Of a DNA stretch of 64,000 nt, positions 44,525-53,915 are shown in pieces (the first letter of the stretch is position 1; the number at the start of each line of letters is the position of its first letter). The DNA is from Dermatophilus congolensis (GTDB lineage: Bacteria; Actinomycetota; Actinomycetes; Actinomycetales; Dermatophilaceae). The stretch lies in NCBI RefSeq assembly GCF_900447215.1, contig NZ_UFYA01000001.1:1798001-1862000 (forward strand), read 5' to 3'. The notes under the pieces are model-generated. The model was not told the origin of the DNA, did not search any database, and worked only from the letters and a program-made list of their open reading frames with translations. The position numbers and the translations under genes were made by a program.

Positions 44525-46069
44525 ATGCGCGCGCTCTTCAACAAACCTCCACAGGTCACCGAGCCCCTGCCGCCCCAGGACGATGAAATCGCAGTTCTAC
44601 GAACCGTGATGGCAGCCCTGGAAACATCTCACGGGTATGAAGAAGCAGCCTGCGCAGCAATCAACGCCGCATGCTGTGCCCTGAGCTGGGACCTTTGCAG
44701 CGTCTGGCGCGTCAACCACGACACCAACAAACTCATCATGGATGCCTCCTCACACCGAGACCCTTCTCTCGAACCAGCCCCTGGAGAAAAACTCACCCTC
44801 GCCAAAGGCGAAGGAGTGCTCGGACGCGCCTGGGAACGACACGAAATCATCATTGAAGAGAACGAAGCGACCATTCTGCGCCACTTCTTCGGCCCCAGCG
44901 CCCCCATCGGCGCCACCCATATCGGACTGCCGATCAGCCACCAAGGCCGCATCTACGGGGTCTTGTCATTCTTCGCCTACACGCCCTGGATCATCACCGA
45001 ACGCCGCATCGAACTACTCAAATGCATCGGCGATCTTCTCTCCACCGCACTCGAACGAATTCGATACTCCGCCATCAGCCAAGAACAAGCCCAAAGCGCC
45101 AACGCCGTGAACTCCGTTCTGCGCGAAGTCACCCAAACCACTGAAGAATCCACAGCAATCCAAACAGCCCTCGACACCATTCGACACGAATTCAACTGGG
45201 AATACGGATCTTTTTGGGGACTCGACGAAAAAGAAAACGTGCTGCGCTTCGTCATAGAATCCGGCGACGCTGGCGAAGAATTCCGCCAAGTCACCCACAA
45301 CTCCACCTTCGCCAAAGGAGTAGGAGTCGCCGGACGCACCTGGGCAAGCAACAACCTCGTCTACGAACCCGACCTAGGCCAAGTCACCGACTGCGTCCGC
45401 GCTCCCGCCGCCCAACGAGCCGGCGTCCGCTCCGGCGTCTGCCTGCCCGTCGTCGTCGACAACAAAGTAGTTGGCACCATGGACTTCTTCGCCACCCGCA
45501 CAATCGACCTCAACGACACCCGCCGCGAAGCCCTCCGCAACACCGCATTCCTCGTCTCCCACGCAATCGAACGCATCCGCGGCACCCAACGCATCTCCGA
45601 AGCAGCAACACACCTACTCGACTCCATCGCCGAAGTCGAAAAAGAAGTCCACTCAGCACGCACCATCGCCGACGAAGCAGCCCGCATCACCACCGACGCC
45701 GGACGCATCATCAAAGAACTCGACACCAGCTCCACCGAAATCGGCGCCGTCGTCAAAACAATCACCGCCATCGCAGAACAAACCAACCTACTGGCCCTCA
45801 ACGCCACCATCGAAGCCGCCCGCGCCGGAGAAGCAGGCAAAGGCTTCGCCGTCGTCGCCAACGAAGTCAAAGAACTCGCACACGAAACCTCTGACGCCAC
45901 AGACGAAGTCAACCTCAAAGTCGGCCGCATCCAATCAGACGCCACCAACGTCAGCAGCACCCTCGATGAGGTATCCGCCGCCGTAGAACGCATCAACACC
46001 GCACAACAAGCCATCGCCGCTCTCTTGCACAACCAAACCGACGTCACCCGCGCCGTACTCGGCGGATAA
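44525..46069 (+). CDS. soluble chemoreceptor with two GAF domains
   Basis: A 514-residue cytoplasmic receptor with no transmembrane segment. GAF domain 1 spans roughly 30-180 ([59 protein letters not shown]). GAF 2 spans roughly 200-355 ([59 protein letters not shown]). The signalling hairpin follows at about 395-490, with [35 protein letters not shown]. No HAMP or PAS is seen. GAF domains bind small molecules or haem; the ligand is unknown. It is divergent from the transmembrane receptor. Confidence 0.92.
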   Translation: MRALFNKPPQVTEPLPPQDDEIAVLRTVMAALETSHGYEEAACAAINAACCALSWDLCSVWRVNHDTNKLIMDASSHRDPSLEPAPGEKLTLAKGEGVLGRAWERHEIIIEENEATILRHFFGPSAPIGATHIGLPISHQGRIYGVLSFFAYTPWIITERRIELLKCIGDLLSTALERIRYSAISQEQAQSANAVNSVLREVTQTTEESTAIQTALDTIRHEFNWEYGSFWGLDEKENVLRFVIESGDAGEEFRQVTHNSTFAKGVGVAGRTWASNNLVYEPDLGQVTDCVRAPAAQRAGVRSGVCLPVVVDNKVVGTMDFFATRTIDLNDTRREALRNTAFLVSHAIERIRGTQRISEAATHLLDSIAEVEKEVHSARTIADEAARITTDAGRIIKELDTSSTEIGAVVKTITAIAEQTNLLALNATIEAARAGEAGKGFAVVANEVKELAHETSDATDEVNLKVGRIQSDATNVSSTLDEVSAAVERINTAQQAIAALLHNQTDVTRAVLGG

Positions 46070-46127
46070 ACCCCACACCACCGCGACCCAACACCAAGAA
46101 CCACCCCACCGGCCTAGGGTGGACCCC

Positions 46128-46919
46128 GTGCGTATCGCTTTCTGGAACATCAACTCCATCCGCGCCCGCATGGACCGACTCCTCGCCATGCTCGAACGCA
46201 ACGACATCGACGTCTTGGCCGTGCAAGAAACCAAAGTCAAAGACGAAGCCTTCCCCGCAGACCCCATCCGAGCAGCCGGCTACGACGTCGCCCACCACGG
46301 AATCAACCAATGGAACGGCGTGGCCATCCTCTCCCGCGTCGGCCTCGAAGACATACAAATCGGATTCGACGGCATGCCCACCTGGGGCGAACCCGACCCC
46401 GTCGCTGAAGCCCGCGCTATCGGCGCCACCTGCTGCGGAATCCGCGTCTGGTCCCTCTACATACCCAACGGCCGCGAAATCGACCACCCCCACTACACGT
46501 ACAAACTCGACTGGATGCGCGCCCTACGCAACAACGGCGAAAACTGGCTCACCAACAACCCCCACGCCCAGATCCTCCTCACCGGAGACTGGAACGTCGC
46601 CCCCACCGACGAAGACGTCTGGGATATGTCTTTCTTCGAAGGAAAAACCCACGTCACCGCCCCCGAACGTGAAGCATTCCAAGCAATGATCGACACCGGC
46701 TTCACCGACGTCGTCCGCCCCCACACCCCCGGTCCCGGTGTCTACACCTACTGGGACTACACATCACTACGCTTCCCCAAACGCCAAGGCATGCGCATCG
46801 ACTTCGGACTAGCCTCCCCCGCCCTGGCCAACCGCGTCACCCACGCCTACATCGACCGCGACGAACGCAAAGGCAAAGGCGCAAGCGACCACGCCCCCGT
46901 CATCATCGAACTCACCTAA
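46128..46919 (+). CDS. xthA: exodeoxyribonuclease III
   Basis: A 263-residue ExoIII/AP endonuclease for base-excision repair. It shows RIAFWNINSIRARMDRL, DVLAVQETKVKDEAFP, the YIPNGRE loop, LLTGDWNVAPTDEDVWD, RIDFGLAS and GASDHAPVIIEL. The GTG at 46128 gives the usual start; an in-frame GTG three codons upstream is also possible. It is 58 bp after the soluble receptor and may share its transcript, though the roles are unrelated. Confidence 0.94.
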   Translation: MRIAFWNINSIRARMDRLLAMLERNDIDVLAVQETKVKDEAFPADPIRAAGYDVAHHGINQWNGVAILSRVGLEDIQIGFDGMPTWGEPDPVAEARAIGATCCGIRVWSLYIPNGREIDHPHYTYKLDWMRALRNNGENWLTNNPHAQILLTGDWNVAPTDEDVWDMSFFEGKTHVTAPEREAFQAMIDTGFTDVVRPHTPGPGVYTYWDYTSLRFPKRQGMRIDFGLASPALANRVTHAYIDRDERKGKGASDHAPVIIELT

Positions 46920-46926
46920 CCCAACA

Positions 46927-48357
46927 TCACCGGCGGCGGAGGTCACGCAACGCTGCCTCCGCCGCGTAAAACCCACACATACCGTGCACCCCACCCCCCG
47001 GCGGGGTCGACGAGGAACACAAATACACACCAGGAACACCCACCTCATAAGGCCGCAACGTCACCCGCGGCCGGAACACCGTTTGCAACCCCGAAGCAGC
47101 ACCACCAACAATGTCACCCCCAACCACATTGAGATTCGCCGCCGACAGCGCACTAGGCCCCGACTCCACCCGCGCCACCACCCGATCCCGAAACCCCGGC
47201 GCAAACCGCTCTATCTGCGCATCAATCAACTGCCCAACATCAGGCCCATCAGCCCCCGAAGGCACATGCGCATACGCATACACAACCTGCCTACCCTCCG
47301 GTGCACGCAAACCATCCGCAACACCCTGCTGACACACCACCACAAACGGACGCTGCGGCACCCGACCCGCCGCCACCTGACCCTCAGCCCACGCAATCTC
47401 CTCCATCGTCCCACCAACATGCACCGTCCCAGCCCCACTCAACCGCGAATCAGCCCACGGCACCGGACCATCCAACAAATAATCCACCTTGTACGCCGCA
47501 GCCCCATACCGCCACCGCAACAACGCCCGCCGCACCCGCGAAGGCATGCGTTCCCCCACCAAACGCACCGCATCCCACGGCCCCACATCCAACATCACCA
47601 CATCCGCATCCCCCACCTGCCGCACATCCACCACCTGGCACCCCGTCACCACCTGACCACCTAAAGACTCCAACTCAGCAACCAACGCCGCCGTAATCGC
47701 ACCCGAACCCCCCTCAGCCACCGGCCACCCCACCGCATGCCCCGCCGCCGACAACACCACCCCAAACGCCGACGTACACGCCCTACTCAACGGCACAAAC
47801 GCATGAGCCGCACTCCCAGCAAACAACGCCCGAGCCTGCACACCAGAAAACAGCGAGCGCCCCAACAACGTCGCCGGCCACAGCCCACGAACCCCAAACC
47901 CAGCCATAGTTACCGGATACCTCGGCACCCGCACCACCGGGCCCAAAAACGACTCCACCACCTGATCCCATCCACGCACCGACGGCCCTAAAAGCCGCCG
48001 CCACGCCACCCCATCACGGCCCAACTCACCGGCCGTCTGCCCCAACGAACGCTGTAACACCACCGCTGGACGCCCCACCAACGGATGCGCCAACGGAACC
48101 GGTGCATGCAACCACCTCAACCCATGCTTATCCAAACCACACCCCCGAAAAAAGGGGCTAGATACACCAAACGGATGCGCCGCAGCTCCCACATCCACCA
48201 ACGACCCCTGCCCAAACAACGGCACCGAACGCACCGAACCACCCGGCACCGATGCAGCCTCAAACACCCTCACCTCCAAACCACTACGTGCCAAATGCAC
48301 CGCAGCAGCCAACCCATTAGGACCCGATCCCACCACCGCAGCAACACCAGCAACCAC
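46927..48357 (-). CDS. FAD-dependent phytoene-desaturase-like oxidoreductase
   Basis: A 476-residue flavoprotein. The N-terminus VVAGVAAVVGSGPNGLAAAVHLARSGLEVRVFEAASVPGG is the FAD Rossmann signature, and the C-terminus has GVPGVYLCSSSTPPGGGVHGMCGFYAAEAAL, typical of CrtI-like NAD(P)/FAD oxidoreductases. Its substrate is unknown; no other carotenoid gene is nearby. GTG at 48357 is chosen because AGGAGGG precedes it and the fold starts there. It is convergent with xthA and divergent from the thiamin operon. Confidence 0.85.
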   Translation of the reverse strand: MVAGVAAVVGSGPNGLAAAVHLARSGLEVRVFEAASVPGGSVRSVPLFGQGSLVDVGAAAHPFGVSSPFFRGCGLDKHGLRWLHAPVPLAHPLVGRPAVVLQRSLGQTAGELGRDGVAWRRLLGPSVRGWDQVVESFLGPVVRVPRYPVTMAGFGVRGLWPATLLGRSLFSGVQARALFAGSAAHAFVPLSRACTSAFGVVLSAAGHAVGWPVAEGGSGAITAALVAELESLGGQVVTGCQVVDVRQVGDADVVMLDVGPWDAVRLVGERMPSRVRRALLRWRYGAAAYKVDYLLDGPVPWADSRLSGAGTVHVGGTMEEIAWAEGQVAAGRVPQRPFVVVCQQGVADGLRAPEGRQVVYAYAHVPSGADGPDVGQLIDAQIERFAPGFRDRVVARVESGPSALSAANLNVVGGDIVGGAASGLQTVFRPRVTLRPYEVGVPGVYLCSSSTPPGGGVHGMCGFYAAEAALRDLRRR

Positions 48358-48490
48358 AACACCCTCCTGCGCACAACCCGATCCACCGACCGTACGGCCA
48401 TCACCTGAAAGCACCCCAGACAAACACCCGCCTCTACCCGATGCCTCCACGCACACCAACCCCCACCCCTGACGGCGATATGCTGCCCAC

Positions 48491-48562
48491 GACGCGGGGT
48501 GCCGACCACAACGGCTGAGAAACACCCGTGGAACCTGCTCTAGCTCGCACTAGCGAAGGGAC
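48491..48562 (+). promoter_or_regulatory. TPP riboswitch (THI element)
   Basis: The conserved blocks are present in order: CGGGGTGCC, GGCTGAGAAACACCC, GAACCTGCTCTAG, and GCACTAGCGAAGGGA. The final GAAGGGA is also the ribosome site of thiM, 7 bases before its ATG. TPP binding should therefore hide the site and repress the operon. Confidence 0.95.
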
Positions 48563-48568
48563 GTCACC

Positions 48569-49411
48569 ATGATCACCACCCTGCCCGCAGAACCCATCAC
48601 CCCCCACCACATCGCCACCGCACACGAAGCCCTACGCGCCAACAGCCCTCTGGTGCATTACCTCACCAACATCGTCGTAGCCAACACCACCGCCAACATC
48701 CTCCTCGCCGCCGGCGCAGCCCCCGCCGTCATCGATAACCCCCACGAAGCTGCCGCCTTCGCAACCATCGCATCCGGAGTGCTCATCAACCTCGGAACCC
48801 CCTACGCAGAAACCGTCACCGCCATGCGCGAAGCCGCCAACGGCGCACACAGCGCACACACCCCGTGGGTCCTCGACCCCGTTGCCGCAGGTGCACTGCC
48901 CTGGCGCACCGACATCGCACGCGAGCTAGCCACCCACTCCCCCAGCATCATCCGCGGCAACGCCTCCGAAATCATGGGCCTCACTGGCGGTGCAGGAGGA
49001 CGCGGAGTCGACTCCACCGCTGCCACCGACGACGCCCTCGAAGCAGCCATCACCGCCTCACGCCACTACGCAACCACCATCGCGGTTTCCGGCGCCACCG
49101 ACATCTTCGTCACCACCACTGCAGAAGAAACCACCATCGTGCGAGGCAACAATGGTGTCCCCTTGCTCGCCCGCGTCATCGGAACTGGCTGCTCTCTAGG
49201 AGCACTTATGGCCGCATACGCCTCAGTAGCCAGCCCCCTCATCGCCGCAGTCGCAGCCACCACCCACCTGAACATCGCGGGCGAACTCGCAGCCGAAAAC
49301 AGCTCAGGACCAGGATCCTTCGCCGTCAACCTACTCGACGCGCTCGACAACATCACCGCTGACCACATCACCAGCGGCACCAACATCACCACCGAAACCA
49401 TTCCCGCATGA
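48569..49411 (+). CDS. thiM: hydroxyethylthiazole kinase
   Basis: A 280-residue salvage kinase phosphorylating thiazole alcohol. Seen are SPLVHYLTNIVVANTTANILLAAGAAPAVIDNPHEAAAFA, VLDPVAAGALPWRTDIARELA, IIRGNASEIMGLTGG and the catalytic loop VIGTGCSLGALMAAYASV. It is the first gene of the thiM-thiE-thiD-tenA operon under the TPP riboswitch, and its stop overlaps the thiE ATG (ATGA). Confidence 0.96.
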   Translation: MITTLPAEPITPHHIATAHEALRANSPLVHYLTNIVVANTTANILLAAGAAPAVIDNPHEAAAFATIASGVLINLGTPYAETVTAMREAANGAHSAHTPWVLDPVAAGALPWRTDIARELATHSPSIIRGNASEIMGLTGGAGGRGVDSTAATDDALEAAITASRHYATTIAVSGATDIFVTTTAEETTIVRGNNGVPLLARVIGTGCSLGALMAAYASVASPLIAAVAATTHLNIAGELAAENSSGPGSFAVNLLDALDNITADHITSGTNITTETIPA

Positions 49412-50067
49412 CCCGCCCCAACCTCGACCTATCCGTCTATCTCGTCACTGACACCACAATGGCCGGTTCACGGCGCCTGCACGACATCGTTCAAGAGGCC
49501 GTCGCAGGTGGGGTAACCATTGTTCAAATACGTGATCCTCACGCTGAAGACCGCGCCTTTACTGAACTTGCCCGCAATGCCGTGCACACACTCACCGGCA
49601 CCGGCATACCCGTCATCCTCAATGACCGCGTACACCTTGTTGCCGCCACCGGAGCCGACGGTGCCCACGTAGGACAATCCGACATGCCCGTCACCGAAGC
49701 ACGCACCATCCTGGGCCCCGACGCAATCCTCGGCTTGTCCATCACCCACCCTGATGACCTCACCGCCGCCATGAACAACGGCCCCGAGGCACTGACCCAA
49801 CTCGACTACATCGGCGTAGGCCCCATCCGCGACACCACAACCAAACCCGGACACGCACCAGCCACCGGTTTGGCCACACTCGCCGGCATCATGGCCAGAT
49901 CCCCGTGGCCTGGCGTAGCCATCGGCGGAATCACCGCCGCCGATGCCCCGGCCGTCCACGCAGCCGGAGCCCACGGACTATGCGTCGTCAGCGCCATCAT
50001 GAAAGCGCCCGACCCGCACTCAGCTGCAAAAGAACTCGCCGCCGCCTGGCACACAGCCACCCACTAA
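49408..50067 (+). CDS. thiE: thiamine phosphate synthase
   Basis: A 219-residue TIM-barrel enzyme joining HMP-PP and thiazole phosphate to make thiamin phosphate. It has [57 protein letters not shown] and [26 protein letters not shown]. Translation is probably coupled to thiM by the 4-bp overlap. Length is normal. Confidence 0.96.
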   Translation: MTRPNLDLSVYLVTDTTMAGSRRLHDIVQEAVAGGVTIVQIRDPHAEDRAFTELARNAVHTLTGTGIPVILNDRVHLVAATGADGAHVGQSDMPVTEARTILGPDAILGLSITHPDDLTAAMNNGPEALTQLDYIGVGPIRDTTTKPGHAPATGLATLAGIMARSPWPGVAIGGITAADAPAVHAAGAHGLCVVSAIMKAPDPHSAAKELAAAWHTATH

Positions 50068-50088
50068 CCGTTTTCTTCAAGGGACCCC

Positions 50089-50925
50089 ATGAACACCCAC
50101 CCAACCGCACTGACAATCGCTGGTTCTGACCCCTCTGGCGGCGCAGGAATCCAAGCCGACCTCAAAACCTTCTCGGCTCTAGGCGCTTACGGAAGCACCA
50201 TCATCACCGCGCTCACCGCCCAAAACACCTGCAAAGTCACCGACGTACACCCCGTCTCCACCGACTTCATCCGCGCCCAATTCAACACTCTCACTAGCGA
50301 CCTCCACATCGACAGCATCAAAATCGGCATGCTCGCCACCCCAGCCATCGCCGCTGAAGTCACAGACTTACTCACCACCTACCAAAAAAGCCGGACCCGC
50401 CAACAACAGCCCCCCGCCTACATCGTTCTCGATCCCGTCATGGTCGCCACCAGCGGAGACAGCCTCATGGCCCCCAATACTCTGGAGGCACTCAAACGCC
50501 TCATACCCCTAGCCGACGTCATCACCCCCAACTTGCCCGAAGCAGCCACCCTGCTCAACACCACCCCCGCAACCACTATCGAAGCCATGCGGCACCAAGC
50601 AACCGCTCTGCTAGACCTGGGCGCCACCGCCGTCATGCTCAAGGGCGGCCACCTCACCACCACCAGCGACACCACCGTCGACGTCTTCACCGACGCAACC
50701 GGAATCAGTGAACTGACTGGACCAGCCATAGCAACAACCAATACCCACGGCACAGGGTGCAGCCTCTCCTCGGCCTTGACAGCTCTTCGCCCCCAGCAAT
50801 CCGACTGGCACACCACCGCAGCACACGCCAAAACGTGGCTTACCCACGCCCTCGAGCACGCAGATGCCCTCGACATCGGTCACGGCCACGGCCCCGTGCA
50901 TCACTTTCACGCCTGGTGGAACTAA
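50089..50925 (+). CDS. thiD: hydroxymethylpyrimidine/phosphomethylpyrimidine kinase
   Basis: A 278-residue kinase making HMP-PP for ThiE. It begins [41 protein letters not shown], has [36 protein letters not shown] and the anion-hole loop [14 protein letters not shown]. It ends WWN and its TAATG overlaps the next gene's ATG by one base. It completes the salvage branch with ThiM. Confidence 0.96.
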   Translation: MNTHPTALTIAGSDPSGGAGIQADLKTFSALGAYGSTIITALTAQNTCKVTDVHPVSTDFIRAQFNTLTSDLHIDSIKIGMLATPAIAAEVTDLLTTYQKSRTRQQQPPAYIVLDPVMVATSGDSLMAPNTLEALKRLIPLADVITPNLPEAATLLNTTPATTIEAMRHQATALLDLGATAVMLKGGHLTTTSDTTVDVFTDATGISELTGPAIATTNTHGTGCSLSSALTALRPQQSDWHTTAAHAKTWLTHALEHADALDIGHGHGPVHHFHAWWN

Positions 50926-51608
50926 TGGACTCCACTGTCACCCAACAATGGTGGCAAGACACTGCCACCATCCGCGCAGAAATCGACCGGTTACCCTTCC
51001 TCAACGCCCTGGCCGATGGCACCCTCGGACGCAGCATTTTTGTGGAATACCTCGCCCAAGACGCGCACTATTTACGCGGCTACGGCCGAGTCATGGCAAT
51101 GCTGTCAGCGATAGCACCTACCAGGAAAGCCTCCGTTTTTTGGGCCACAACAGCTGCGGAGTCTCTCGAGACTGAGCAGCTTCTTCACGACTCACATTTG
51201 TCCCACATCCCTGCAGAAAACTTCCCCGCCCCCTCCCCCACATGCATGATGTACACGAGCTTTCTCCTGGCTGAAGCAACCCGTGGAAACTACGCAACTC
51301 TGTCAGCAGCTGTGCTTCCTTGCTTCTGCGTCTATGACGATGTCGGTCGCAGACTCGCCGCGCGCGTGCGCGCTACGCGTCCCCATGAGACGGATCTTGC
51401 TTGGCATCCTTACGGCGATTGGATCAGCACCTACGAAGATGATGCCTTCAGCGCCGCTGCTGCGAATGCCTCAGCTTTAGTGAATGAAGCTGCCATAACA
51501 GCTACCGCAGCAGTACGTGCGCGCATGCGCGAGGTCTACATCATGGCTACTCGATGTGAATGGATGTTTTGGCACGCAGCTTGGCGGCAAGAACGGTGGC
51601 CGGTCTAA
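50925..51608 (+). CDS. tenA: TenA-family thiaminase II/aminopyrimidine hydrolase
   Basis: A 227-residue helical hydrolase that recovers pyrimidine from degraded thiamin. It has LPFLNALADGTLGRSIFVEYLAQDAHYLRGYGRVMAM, the catalytic Cys region AVLPCFCVYDDVGRRLA, YGDWISTY and the late ATRCEWMFWHAAW with the conserved Glu and Trp. The ATG at 50925 overlaps the thiD stop (TAATG), which fixes the start and coupling. A hairpin terminator ends the operon. Confidence 0.93.
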   Translation: MDSTVTQQWWQDTATIRAEIDRLPFLNALADGTLGRSIFVEYLAQDAHYLRGYGRVMAMLSAIAPTRKASVFWATTAAESLETEQLLHDSHLSHIPAENFPAPSPTCMMYTSFLLAEATRGNYATLSAAVLPCFCVYDDVGRRLAARVRATRPHETDLAWHPYGDWISTYEDDAFSAAAANASALVNEAAITATAAVRARMREVYIMATRCEWMFWHAAWRQERWPV

Positions 51609-51635
51609 CTGGCTGTCTTGCAAGTCCTTATGACG

Positions 51636-51679
51636 TAGAGAGGCTGCTCACCCGTACCTACGGGTGAGCAGCCTCTCTA
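51636..51679. terminator. thiamin operon terminator
   Basis: Perfect inverted repeat with arms from TAGAGAGGCTGCTCACCCG, around a short centre, 27 bp after the tenA stop. It also faces the convergent adhesin gene. Confidence 0.85.
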
Positions 51680-51713
51680 GCAGTTTGCTCACTGAGTTGA
51701 TTGTTAGTTCAGA

Positions 51714-53438
51714 TCAGCCGCGGGCAAAGAATTTCTGCACCGTCTTCTTAGCGGTGCCCCATGCGTTCTTAGCAGTGGCGCCCTTGCCCAGCTCCCATGC
51801 GATGACGTGGGTGCGTCCTGCAGCAGAGGAAGCCAGTTTGCTTGCGGTGTTGACGTCGCCGATCTTCGCGCTGGTTTTAGCGTTGATCGCTTTCATGATG
51901 TCAGCGTGGCTAGCGTTGGCTGGCACCGTGACAGTGACGATCTGCCAGGCAGAGCGGCCCCACATGAACTTGTCCTCGCGGTACTTCAGTACACCGTCGT
52001 TATCCAAAGCGGCGACACCACGTGCCTGGACCGCATTCTGTGGCATGTAGCGGTCAACCTGGAAGGTGCGAGTCACCATTGGGGTGGCTACTTTACGAAC
52101 CTTCTTGGGCTGTTCGGCGCGGTTTTTTTCTTTCTCTGGGGCTACAGGTGCTGGGGTGACAGGGGCAGTCAGTGCCGGGGTGGTGGGCTCGACCGGAGCA
52201 GGAGCAGCCGGGGTGGTTGGCGCCGCTGGTGCCGGTGCTGGGGTGGTGGGCTCCACCGGTGCTGGTGTTGTAGGAACAACTGGTGCTGGAGTGACAGGGG
52301 CAGTCGGTGCCGGGGTGGTGGGCTCGACCGGAGCAGGAGCGACTGGTTTTGCCGTCCAGTTAATCGTGGTTTTTGCCATGACGTGTTGTGTCACTGCTTT
52401 GGCCGTGATGAGGGATTGGCTTCCTTTGGCGTACCAGACGGTTCCAACCGGTGAAGGCTGTCCTTGGGCATCAGCTGAGATTTCTACTGAACCCGCGGCG
52501 GCGTTCTCCGGAACTGCCAGCTGCATCGTGGTGCCGTCGGCGACTGCGGTGAGTTTGACGTCTCCGGTGTATTCCTTGCCCGAGACGGTAAGGGTCGCGC
52601 CTTCGGGCAAAGAGACGTTGACGTTGGCGGGAGCTGTGGATTTGAGGGTGAGGGGTTTGAATACATTGCCAGCAACGTTGGTGCTGTTTGCGTTTTGGAA
52701 GAAGATTGAGGGAGTGACGTTCTCGACAACGGGAGCTTTTTCGGCGCGCTCGATCAGACGCTGGTAGGCCTCGTAGATGTCGATCTGGCTGCCATCGGCG
52801 AAACGCCCGATGCGGGTGTGGTTGCTCTCGTCGATCCAGTTGTTGGAGAGGTCAATACCGTTCGCGAAGTGCCAGATAGCCAGCTGGGTGGCGTCGCGCA
52901 TGGCGCGGTTGAGGTCTTTTTCGCTGTAGGTGCTGCCGTCAGCATAGGTGGGTAGTTCCATGCCGAGTGAGGCGAAAACCTCACGTGCAGGCTTTTGGGG
53001 GTAGGAGTTAGCCAGGAGCCACAAGACTTTGTGTTTGTTCGCGGTCCAGGAAGCACGGCGTTCGGCGGTTTTTGCTTGTGAGGTGTAGGTTTCCCAGTCT
53101 TGGGCGGAGTAGGCGCCACGGACACCGGTGATGCTGTCCAGGATGGGGGTGTCGACTTCGATGCAGTAGGCGTAGATTTCCTGGTCAGAGTCGTCGCCAC
53201 GCAGCTGCAGAATGAGGGGTGCGACAGCCTCGTTCATTGCTTTGTCTTGAAGGATGTACTGGTTTCCGTTACCGAGTGCTTGGAGGAATGTGGCGGTGTT
53301 GTCCGTGGCGGTGGCTTCGGCAGCGTGAGCGTGGGGCGCGAATTGGCTGTTCATGCCGACCATCGCTGCGGCGATGCTCAGGGCGGCAATGGCGCGTTTG
53401 CTGGTGGTGATGGCCAGTGCGTTGGTGGTGATGTTCAT
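51714..53438 (-). CDS. secreted thioester-domain (TQXA) adhesin-like protein with Pro-rich stalk
   Basis: A 574-residue exported protein. The signal runs to about residue 40 (IAALSIAAAMVGM...AHA). The thioester domain has Cys92 in AYCIEVDTP and Gln185 in DATQLAIWHF, the pair that forms an internal Cys-Gln thioester in Gram-positive adhesins and binds host or surface amines. A beta module (residues 245-375) and a stalk of APVEPTTPAPTAP repeats (about 388-455) follow. The last 110 residues (TRTFQVDRYMPQNAVQARGVAALDNDGVLKYRED) are an unrecognised domain. No LPxTG, positive tail or membrane helix is present, so it is not a usual sortase substrate. ATG at 53438 is supported by AAAGAGGAA. Confidence 0.85.
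   Translation of the reverse strand: MNITTNALAITTSKRAIAALSIAAAMVGMNSQFAPHAHAAEATATDNTATFLQALGNGNQYILQDKAMNEAVAPLILQLRGDDSDQEIYAYCIEVDTPILDSITGVRGAYSAQDWETYTSQAKTAERRASWTANKHKVLWLLANSYPQKPAREVFASLGMELPTYADGSTYSEKDLNRAMRDATQLAIWHFANGIDLSNNWIDESNHTRIGRFADGSQIDIYEAYQRLIERAEKAPVVENVTPSIFFQNANSTNVAGNVFKPLTLKSTAPANVNVSLPEGATLTVSGKEYTGDVKLTAVADGTTMQLAVPENAAAGSVEISADAQGQPSPVGTVWYAKGSQSLITAKAVTQHVMAKTTINWTAKPVAPAPVEPTTPAPTAPVTPAPVVPTTPAPVEPTTPAPAPAAPTTPAAPAPVEPTTPALTAPVTPAPVAPEKEKNRAEQPKKVRKVATPMVTRTFQVDRYMPQNAVQARGVAALDNDGVLKYREDKFMWGRSAWQIVTVTVPANASHADIMKAINAKTSAKIGDVNTASKLASSAAGRTHVIAWELGKGATAKNAWGTAKKTVQKFFARG
52147..52340. repeat. stalk-coding repeat
   Basis: A 59-bp unit at 52147-52205 recurs at 52282-52340 (offset 135 bp, 45 codons) with two mismatches by eye, within Pro/Thr/Ala codons of the adhesin stalk. 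Such repeats allow stalk-length change by slippage. Confidence 0.7.
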
Positions 53439-53915
53439 GGTGTTCCTCTTTCGTGCGGGCGGGTGGTAGCCCGCTGTGCTGAGTGCTCGGTGTCGTGGTA
53501 GCCACGACACCGTGGCTTCCCCCTGTGATCGGCGTGGAGTTCTCCGCTGCCGGTCGCTGCCTTTTCCCCTCTTGCGGCGACACCAACCTGATCGACCGTC
53601 CTAATCGGGACTTGAGCAGTCGTCCGACAAAAAAGTGGGAAAAGTTGTTCACTCGTCCTAATTCAGAGGATTAAAGATGTGCTTTTTCATCGAAATACCT
53701 TGTTTTTCAAGGTTTTTATTTCGACTTATGGGTTAGTGAGATGTGTCTAAGACGTACGTTCAAGTCGCGTACGTGCTCATATGGTGGCTCGTGTTGTACG
53801 TCTGTCTTACTTAATGAAGGTGGCGGTCGGCTTACTTCGAGGGGTCGGGGGGCACAAAGCGAGGGCGCCCATCTGGTAGTGGATGGGCGCCCTCGTGTGG
53901 TCCTGGCCGGAATTG
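53439..53915. other. intergenic region upstream of adhesin gene
   Basis: 477 bp with no supported gene. It includes A+T-rich sequence at 53640-53740 that may hold the adhesin promoter, and the permease terminator at 53861-53894. Confidence 0.5.
53861..53894. terminator. terminator of the amino acid permease gene
   Basis: A 13-bp stem GAGGGCGCCCATC / GATGGGCGCCCTC with an 8-base loop, 22 bp after the permease stop on the minus strand. Confidence 0.75.

Noticed and set aside
45214-45894. 226-residue Arg/Pro-rich plus-strand frame inside the soluble chemoreceptor
   Set aside because: A composition-driven shadow of a G+C-rich gene; the GAF and signalling motifs lie in the other frame.
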